Origin: Mesorhizobium sp.
Lineage (GTDB): Bacteria > Pseudomonadota > Alphaproteobacteria > Rhizobiales > Rhizobiaceae
Direction: 5' to 3'
NCBI RefSeq assembly: GCF_017306585.1
Contig: NZ_JAFKIC010000114.1
Coordinates: 16,260-80,259, forward strand
DNA length: 64,000 bases
The notes under the pieces are model-generated. The model worked only from the letters and a program-made list of their open reading frames with translations. It had not been told where the DNA came from and made no database searches. Each line of letters starts with the position of its first letter. Positions within the stretch are counted from its first letter, which is position 1. This document shows positions 59,402-64,000 of this stretch, one piece after another. A program made the translations under genes and the position numbers.

Positions 59402-59980
59402 ATGGAAGACCGCATTCGCATCCGCTCGGAGGAAATCCTTTCCGACGACTGGGCCGTCCTTAAGAAGACCGTTCTCGACTACCGCCGGCGCGACGGCCAG
59501 TGGGAAACGCAGATCCGCCAGACCTATGATCGCGGCGACGGCGCGGTGATCCTGCCCTACGACCCCCAACGCTCGACCGTGCTTCTGGTGCGTCAGTTCC
59601 GTTATCCGGCCTATGTAACCGGTCACCGCGAACCGTTGATCGAAGCCTGTGCCGGGCTGCTGGACGAAAACGATCCGGAAACCGCCATCCGCAAGGAGGC
59701 GGAGGAAGAACTCGGCTACCGGCTGAACCGTATCGAGCGGCTGTTTTCGCCCTATATGAGCCCGGGCAGCGTCACCGAACGACTGTGGTTCTTCATCGCC
59801 CGCTATTCGCCCGCCGACCGCATCTCGGCCGGCGGCGGCGCGCCGGAGGAGGGGGAGGATATCGAGGTTCTGGAGATGCCGCTGGACGAGGCGCTGGCTG
59901 GCATTGCCGATGGCCGCATCATCGACGCCAAGACGATCATCCTGATCCAGCATCTGAAGCTGAACCCGATCACGGCGTAA
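59402..59980 (+). CDS. Nudix hydrolase (NudK-like nucleotide sugar pyrophosphatase)
   Basis: A 192-residue Nudix protein. GGAGA stands 5 bases before the ATG at 59402, which gives MEDRIRIRSEEILSDDWAVL; an upstream ATG at 59390 is in frame. The Nudix box is in CAGLLDENDPETAIRKEAEE with E-E-L-G-Y following. The N-terminal strand TVLDYRRRDGQWETQIRQTY and YSPYMSPGSVTERLWFFIAR-like segment LFSPYMSPGSVTERLWFFIA match NudK-type GDP-mannose pyrophosphatases. Divergent from the Old Yellow Enzyme gene. Substrate inferred by family. Confidence 0.9.
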   Translation: MEDRIRIRSEEILSDDWAVLKKTVLDYRRRDGQWETQIRQTYDRGDGAVILPYDPQRSTVLLVRQFRYPAYVTGHREPLIEACAGLLDENDPETAIRKEAEEELGYRLNRIERLFSPYMSPGSVTERLWFFIARYSPADRISAGGGAPEEGEDIEVLEMPLDEALAGIADGRIIDAKTIILIQHLKLNPITA

Positions 59981-60018
59981 GAAGGTGACCTGCTACCCGA
60001 AGCCCAACGTGGTGCGCG

Positions 60019-60105
60019 TGGTGCGGGCGACGGGGGTCGAACCCGTAAGTCACTGAGGACGCAGGATTTTAAGTCCTGTGCGGTTACCAGTTTCGCCACG
60101 CCCGC
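60019..60105 (-). tRNA. tRNA-Leu (anticodon UAA)
   Basis: On the minus strand the 5' end is GCGGGCGTGGCG and the 3' end CGCCCGCACCA, giving a perfect 7-bp acceptor stem and a genome-encoded CCA (60019-60021). The anticodon arm CAGGACTTAAAATCCTG has the loop CTTAAAA with anticodon UAA. A variable arm of class II length (GTCCTCAGTGAC) and GGGTTCGACCCCC for the T-arm are present. Mature length without CCA is 84. Confidence 0.95.
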
Positions 60106-60576
60106 GTGACACGCCACCTTCGTATGTCACAGCCTGTGTCACAAGTTCAAGGCTGGTCGGCGATAGTAGATCAGGCAACCTCGTTCGCAGAGGTAGGGTT
60201 TGTGTTCGCTGGCCCCAGCCATCTATCGCGGTCTCGTTTTGGCACGAAACCTGCTGTGGCGCGGGCGGCCTTGTTTATCGTAGCGCTGGAGCAAGCACGG
60301 CGCCCGTTGATGTGACCTTGATTGCTGGTCTCATTTCCTCGAGTAAATATGCAAAGCCATAAAGAACATCGCGACAAATGATGTTATCACGGACAAGAGC
60401 AGCCTTTTCTTTTCTTTTGGATCTGATGGGAGTTTCCATAATCCTCCTTTCCACGGCTTAAAAATTTCGACTACTGGAATAGAGAATGCAATTGCAAAAG
60501 CAATGATAAGAAATATGTTGTCGCGAATTTCGTCTAGAAAAATTCTCTGCATCTTGTACTCTACGTCTCAGAGTGC
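60106..60576. other. Compositionally distinct islet next to tRNA-Leu
   Basis: This stretch has clearly lower GC than the flanks, most of all from 60330 to 60576, which reads as AT-rich (runs such as TTTTCTTTTCTTTTGG and AAAAATTTCGAC). It is bounded by an intact tRNA-Leu (60105) and a truncated tRNA-Leu 5' half (60577-60616). It holds one plausible small membrane ORF (60331-60552) and no recognisable integrase or transposase. Best read as the residue of an integrated element. Confidence 0.5.
60331..60552 (-). CDS. Small AT-rich membrane protein in the tRNA-adjacent islet
   Basis: A 73-residue protein, MQRIFLDEIRDNIFLIIAFA, with two hydrophobic segments (NIFLIIAFAIAFSIPVVEIF and LLLSVITSFVAMFFMALHIY) joined by a basic loop (KPWKGGLWKLPSDPKEKKR). 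The two-helix pattern with Lys-rich centre and a charged end supports coding. Codon use and base composition differ from neighbours, consistent with transfer. The ribosome binding site is weak. No family recognised. Confidence 0.5.
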   Translation of the reverse strand: MQRIFLDEIRDNIFLIIAFAIAFSIPVVEIFKPWKGGLWKLPSDPKEKKRLLLSVITSFVAMFFMALHIYSRK

Positions 60577-60616
60577 TTTTTAGGTCCCTTGCGTCTACCA
60601 GTTCCGCCACGTCCGC
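60577..60616 (-). pseudogene. Truncated tRNA-Leu 5' half
   Basis: On the minus strand, GCGGACGTGGCGGAACTGGT and the next 20 bases match the 5' half of a tRNA-Leu, sharing 25 of the first 26 bases with the tRNA-Leu(UAG) at 61672-61756. Homology ends in the anticodon loop (CCTAAAA, which would carry anticodon UAA but with U33 changed to C), and the following bases cannot form the anticodon stem or the 3' half. It is a broken tRNA gene next to foreign-looking DNA. Confidence 0.8.
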
Positions 60617-60900
60617 AGGCCAGCCCTTATTCAGATGCCGGACGCAGCCCGTCAAGCCGCCTTCTTATGGCATGTTCGCGCACACCCCAGAGGAGGGAGC
60701 CGAGCGGGACTGGTGCGATCACGGAATTATCCGCGCCGCCGGTGTTGCTAGGATGCCCGAGTGGTGGATTTGATCCGCCCATGGCCGGCGCCTCTCAGGC
60801 CCAACCCATTCCCCCGCCCCCTGCGGGCGTCGGCCGCCCCATCCTGCAAAAGCCTGGTCTGCGAGCCATCTGCCCGATGGCGATGTCTGCTCGGTAGCGC
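60617..60900. other. Intergenic stretch without supported gene
   Basis: Between the truncated tRNA and the outer-membrane gene I see only short overlapping frames with no family match or ribosome binding site. The base composition returns to the GC-rich level of the chromosome near 60620. Confidence 0.5.
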
Positions 60901-61566
60901 TCAGAACTTGTAGCTCAGATTGATGCCCACCGTGTTCAGCTTCACGTCCTGATCGCGATCGGTGAAACCGTTCGACCCGTCATAGTGCTCCGAGCCGAAA
61001 TCGTAGTAGCGATACTGCGCGCCGACCACGAACTTGTCGGTCAGCGCATAGTCGACGCCGGCGCCGACAGTCCAGCCAACATTGGTGCGTGTGTCGGAGA
61101 AGGCGGAGCCCACGGTCTGCGACGTCTCGATGCCGCCAAAGGCGACGCCGCCAATCCCGTAGACCAGCAGGCGGTCCATGGCGTATCCGGCCTTGGCGTT
61201 GACCGACCCGAACCACTTTATGTCGGTACCGAATGTATTTCCCGGGCCGATGTCGGCCGTACCCCGAACCGAGGCATAGTTGAGATCGGCCTCGCCGCCG
61301 ATCACCGCCTGGTCGAACTGCCACAACCCGGCGACATGCCCGCCGACAAAGCCGCCGTCGATGTCGGGCGAAACCGAAAACGGTCCGCCATCGGTTCCTG
61401 AAATGTCGGACCGGCCCCAGCCATAGCCGGCTTGCAGGCCCGCATAGTAGCCGGTCCAGTCGAAGCCAGGCGCGGTCATCGGCACATCGACCGTCGGATC
61501 GGCTGCAAGAGCCGGCACGGACAGGGCGGCAAAGAGACCGGCACTTGCGACCACAAGGCGATACAT
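60901..61566 (-). CDS. Outer membrane beta-barrel protein (Omp25/31-type porin family)
   Basis: A 221-residue protein with a signal peptide (MYRLVVASAGLFAALSVPAL, cleavage after AA). The mature barrel shows alternating strands ending in aromatic residues, including FDWTGYYAGLQAGYGWG, GGFVGGHVAGLWQFDQAVIG, and the final strand KLNTVGINLSYKF with a terminal Phe for BAM assembly. This matches the rhizobial/brucella Omp25/Omp31 small barrel family. GGGGAG is 5 bases before the ATG. Single gene between tRNA genes. Confidence 0.92.
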   Translation of the reverse strand: MYRLVVASAGLFAALSVPALAADPTVDVPMTAPGFDWTGYYAGLQAGYGWGRSDISGTDGGPFSVSPDIDGGFVGGHVAGLWQFDQAVIGGEADLNYASVRGTADIGPGNTFGTDIKWFGSVNAKAGYAMDRLLVYGIGGVAFGGIETSQTVGSAFSDTRTNVGWTVGAGVDYALTDKFVVGAQYRYYDFGSEHYDGSNGFTDRDQDVKLNTVGINLSYKF

Positions 61567-61671
61567 CGAACTCCCCGGATGAAGAGTTGGAAATCGTTGT
61601 CGTCAGCCTAGCCCGATTTGCCGCAAAACGGAATCGGATTTCTACCGGCAGGTAAATCCGCCATCGGGCAG

Positions 61672-61756
61672 TGGTGCGGATGAAGGGACTCGAACCCCCA
61701 CGCCTTTCGGCACTGGAACCTAAATCCAGGGCGTCTACCAGTTCCGCCACATCCGC
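61672..61756 (-). tRNA. tRNA-Leu (anticodon UAG)
   Basis: On the minus strand it starts GCGGATGTGGCGGAACTGGT and ends CATCCGCACCA with an encoded CCA (61672-61674). The anticodon arm CTGGATTTAGGTTCCAG has anticodon UAG. A class II variable arm (TGCCGAAAGGCGT) and T-arm (GGGGGTTCGAGTCCCT) are complete. Length without CCA is 82. Confidence 0.95.
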
Positions 61757-62098
61757 ATGACCCGGCAATCCCATGTAGCCATCATTCTGTCAATCTCGGA
61801 GCTGAAATGGTGGTTATTCGCCTAAACGCGAAGATGGTTGAAAATTAGCCTCGCCTGTGACAAAAGGCGTGTCGAATGTGACGGGACGCGACGATCCGCT
61901 TCTGCAGAATGTGATAAGAAGTAGGAAAAACAAGAACTTATTCACATCTTGGAACGCAGTTTGGAAGAGTTTGAACCGTAATTTCGGTCAAATCGCCAGG
62001 TTCCGTACCAAAAGCCATTTCCGGCAAGACTATACCGGCAGGCTGTGAACGGCAGGGAGCCGTATGGCAGTCTCATTGGTGAAAACAAAGGTTTTACG
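61757..62098. other. Intergenic region upstream of tig
   Basis: About 340 bases between tRNA-Leu(UAG) and trigger factor. It is AT-richer than coding DNA near 61910-61960 and should hold the tig promoter, but I could not pick out -35/-10 hexamers with confidence. AAAGG stands 7 bases before the tig ATG. No gene is supported. Confidence 0.4.
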
Positions 62099-63586
62099 AT
62101 GCAGGTCACCGAAACACTCAACTCCGGTCTCAAGCGCGAGATCAAGATCACCGTGCCGGCCGGTGACATGGAAGCCAAGCTGATGGCGCGGCTGTCGGAT
62201 GCACGCGACAAGGTCCGCATCAACGGCTTCCGCCCCGGCAAGGTGCCGGTGCAGCACCTGCGCAAGGTCTACGGCAAGTCGTTCATGGCCGAAGTGGTCA
62301 ACGAAATCCTCAACGATTCGACCCGGTCGATCATTTCGGGCCGTGGCGAAAAAGCCGCCATGCAGCCCGAAGTCATCATGACCGAGGACGAGAAGGAAGC
62401 CGAGAAGATCCTGGCCGGCGGCGCCGATTTCGAATTCCGCCTCAACTACGAGGTTATCCCGGCGATCGAGATCAAGGACTTCTCCGACATCAAGGTGACG
62501 CGCCAAGTGTTCGATGTTCCGGACTCCGAGATCGACGACCAGGTCAAGCGCGTCGCCGAATCGGCGCGTAGCTACGAGCCCAAGACCGGCAAGGCCGCCG
62601 AAGGTGACCGCGTCTCGATCGACTATGTCGGCAAGATCGACGGCGAGGCCTTTGCCGGCGGCGCCGGCAACGACCAGCCGCTGGTGCTGGGCTCCAAGGA
62701 GTTCATCCCGGGCTTCGAGGATCAGCTGATCGGCACCAAGGCCGGCGACGAGAAGCAGGTCACCGTGACCTTCCCGGAAAACTACCAGGCCGCGCATCTG
62801 GCCGGCAAGGAAGCCACCTTCGACGTCACCGTCAAGGAAGTCTCCAAGCCCGGCGAACTGGAAATCAACGACGAGACCGCCAAGAACCTTGGCCTGGAAT
62901 CGCTCGAGCGCCTGCGTGACATCGTGCGCGGCCAGATCGAGAACCAGTTCGGCTCGATGACGCGCCAGAAGGTCAAGCGCCAGCTGCTCGACCAGCTCGA
63001 TGCGGCCTATTCGTTCGAGGCGCCGTCGAAGCTCGTCGAAGCCGAGTTCAACAACATCTGGGCGCAGGTCAACCGCGATCTGGAAGCTGCCGGCCGCACC
63101 TTCGCCGACGAAGAGACGACGGAAGAAGAGGCGCGCGCCGAGTACATGCGCCTTGCCGAGCGCCGCGTGCGCCTGGGTCTGGTGCTGGCCGAGATCGGCG
63201 AGAAGGCCGGCGTCACCGTGTCGGACGAGGAACTGCAGCGCGGCCTGTTCGAGCAGGTTCGCCGCTTCCCGGCCAACCAGCAGCAGGAAGCTTTCGAGTT
63301 TTACCGCAGCAACCCCGAGGCGCTGAACGCGCTGCGCGCGCCGATGTTCGAGGAGAAGGTCGTCGACCATCTGCTCGGCCAGATCTCGGTCACCGACGTC
63401 AAGGTCAGCAAGGAAGAGCTGATGGCCGACGACGAGGAAGCCGAAACCGCGACCAAGGCCAAGCCGGCGAAAAAGGCCGCCGCCAAGAAGGCGGAAGCCA
63501 AGGCGAGCGAGGCTGGCGACGAGGCGGAAGAGCCGAAGAAGAAGGCTGCGCCGAAGAAGAAGGCTGCCGCCAAGGACGCCGAATAG
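62099..63586 (+). CDS. tig: Trigger factor (ribosome-associated chaperone)
   Basis: A 495-residue protein, [20 protein letters not shown]. It binds ribosomes and folds nascent chains, with prolyl isomerase activity. The ribosome-binding signature [18 protein letters not shown] lies near 43-60; the FKBP domain (about 150-245) has [11 protein letters not shown] and [15 protein letters not shown]; the C-terminal arms follow. The start at 62099 follows AAAGG and is preferred to an upstream start at 62045. The tail of about 45 residues is rich in Lys, Ala and Glu ([16 protein letters not shown]). Followed by a terminator at 63611. Confidence 0.97.
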   Translation: MQVTETLNSGLKREIKITVPAGDMEAKLMARLSDARDKVRINGFRPGKVPVQHLRKVYGKSFMAEVVNEILNDSTRSIISGRGEKAAMQPEVIMTEDEKEAEKILAGGADFEFRLNYEVIPAIEIKDFSDIKVTRQVFDVPDSEIDDQVKRVAESARSYEPKTGKAAEGDRVSIDYVGKIDGEAFAGGAGNDQPLVLGSKEFIPGFEDQLIGTKAGDEKQVTVTFPENYQAAHLAGKEATFDVTVKEVSKPGELEINDETAKNLGLESLERLRDIVRGQIENQFGSMTRQKVKRQLLDQLDAAYSFEAPSKLVEAEFNNIWAQVNRDLEAAGRTFADEETTEEEARAEYMRLAERRVRLGLVLAEIGEKAGVTVSDEELQRGLFEQVRRFPANQQQEAFEFYRSNPEALNALRAPMFEEKVVDHLLGQISVTDVKVSKEELMADDEEAETATKAKPAKKAAAKKAEAKASEAGDEAEEPKKKAAPKKKAAAKDAE

Positions 63587-63610
63587 TCCGAAACTGCGAT
63601 CGATTTGCGA

Positions 63611-63637
63611 AAGGCCGCCTCCGGGCGGCCTTTTTCG
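63611..63637 (+). terminator. Rho-independent terminator after tig
   Basis: A 9-bp perfect stem (AAGGCCGCC at 63611-63619, GGCGGCCTT at 63624-63632), 4-base loop, then TTT-C. It lies 25 bases after the tig stop. Confidence 0.9.
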
Positions 63638-63747
63638 TTGCGAAACTGCAACATCGGATTCGCTCGTGACGACTGCCGGTGGCGACACGAAGCCTTGATT
63701 ATTATCTGGTTGGTTGAAACCAAGGGTAGCTGGAGAAGGCGTTGGGG

Positions 63748-64000
63748 GTGTTCGTGCACATAGGTCGCGCTGCCGCCATGGCGCTTTTCCTTGCCTGCGC
63801 CTGTGGTGTCGCCGAGGCCGGCACGGACAATTGGCGTTTCGACACCGACAATGACGGCCTTGTCACCGCATCGCTTTATGCAAACAACAAGCTGTTCACC
63901 GGCGGCGGCGCCCTTGGCTACAGTCCGATCCTGACCATTGCCTGCCGGACGGGCGGTGAGCCCTCCTGGACCGAATGGCTGCAATTGAACGACGCGGTTT
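63748..64000 (+). CDS. Secreted protein of unknown function, N-terminal part (cut by window edge)
   Basis: A GTG at 63748, 8 bases after GGAGAAGG, opens a frame that runs to the window end. It begins (M)FVHIGRAAAMALFLACACGV, a signal peptide with cleavage near AEA-G, then GTDNWRFDTDNDGLVTASLY and SPILTIACRTGGEPSWTEWL. Only about 84 residues are visible. The mature start looks like small periplasmic proteins of unknown function. An in-frame ATG at 63778 is another start. Identity is not certain. Confidence 0.6.
   Translation, partial: MFVHIGRAAAMALFLACACGVAEAGTDNWRFDTDNDGLVTASLYANNKLFTGGGALGYSPILTIACRTGGEPSWTEWLQLNDAV

Noticed and set aside
59249-59953. N-terminal extension of the Old Yellow Enzyme gene to 59953
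   Set aside because: Lies opposite the Nudix gene; the OYE start at 59248 matches the family.
60106-60377. Two short overlapping frames (60106-60315 plus, 60171-60377 minus) in the tRNA islet
   Set aside because: They overlap each other on opposite strands, with no ribosome binding site or recognisable domain.
1-64000. CRISPR arrays, insertion sequences or prophage
   Set aside because: No regularly spaced direct repeats, transposase, integrase or phage structural gene was seen; the repeats present are palindromic elements.

Overview
The window reads as a chromosomal segment of an alphaproteobacterium of the order Hyphomicrobiales (Rhizobiales), most likely Mesorhizobium or a close relative. 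The clues are high GC with long spurious antisense reading frames, a purC-purS-purQ layout with a separate purS, an ATPase-inhibitor zeta homologue, a transglutaminase-like BTLCP protease, DUF1402, DUF982 and DUF1127-type small proteins, a B12-dependent class II ribonucleotide reductase, a CtrA-type TTAA-N7-TTAA site, and palindromic intergenic repeats of rhizobial type. No prophage, insertion sequence or CRISPR array was found.

Layout. 0-7 kb: purine synthesis (purC, purS, a small coiled-coil gene, purQ, then a glutathione S-transferase cut by the window edge; purB lies at 5.5-6.8 kb) with the zeta-subunit gene, an HpcH/HpaI aldolase and hydrolase/VOC genes between. 7-10.6 kb: envelope proteins, a P1-family peptidase coupled to an amino-acid-type binding protein. 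10.8-16.2 kb: a tightly packed cluster (flavin reductase, MoxR ATPase, CoxE-like VWA protein, split XdhC, MoeA/MocA fusion) that looks like a maturation set for a xanthine-dehydrogenase-family molybdoenzyme, but with no structural subunits here. 16-24 kb: secreted hydrolase, DUF1176, DUF1993 and DUF1127 genes, a candidate small RNA, a J-domain-like protein, an aldo/keto reductase, a cysteine-desulfurase-like protein and an acetyltransferase/acetylpolyamine-deacetylase pair. 24-32 kb: a seven-gene operon on the minus strand (amino-acid ABC transporter, dimethylformamidase-like amidase, class III aminotransferase, BKACE enzyme) opposite a divergent LysR regulator. This is the most likely undescribed pathway in the window.

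32-46 kb: small metabolic genes, then an envelope group: uppP, a BTLCP protease with a CtrA site, a phosphodiester glycosidase, DedA, DUF1402 (which shows lytic-transglycosylase-like motifs) and a GH25 lysozyme lipoprotein, followed by an orphan TatB-like protein and CorA, and a LysR/small-protein divergent pair. 46.9-50.7 kb: nrdJ with NrdR boxes. 51-60 kb: PilZ, Nudix, xanthine phosphoribosyltransferase, universal stress, CinA-like, WrbA, an Old Yellow Enzyme and small proteins. 60-61.8 kb: an intact tRNA-Leu(UAA), an AT-rich islet with a small membrane ORF, a truncated tRNA-Leu 5' half, an outer-membrane beta-barrel gene and tRNA-Leu(UAG). The window ends with trigger factor (tig), its terminator and the start of a secreted protein gene.

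All functions are inferred from motifs and family memory read by eye; no database search was run.
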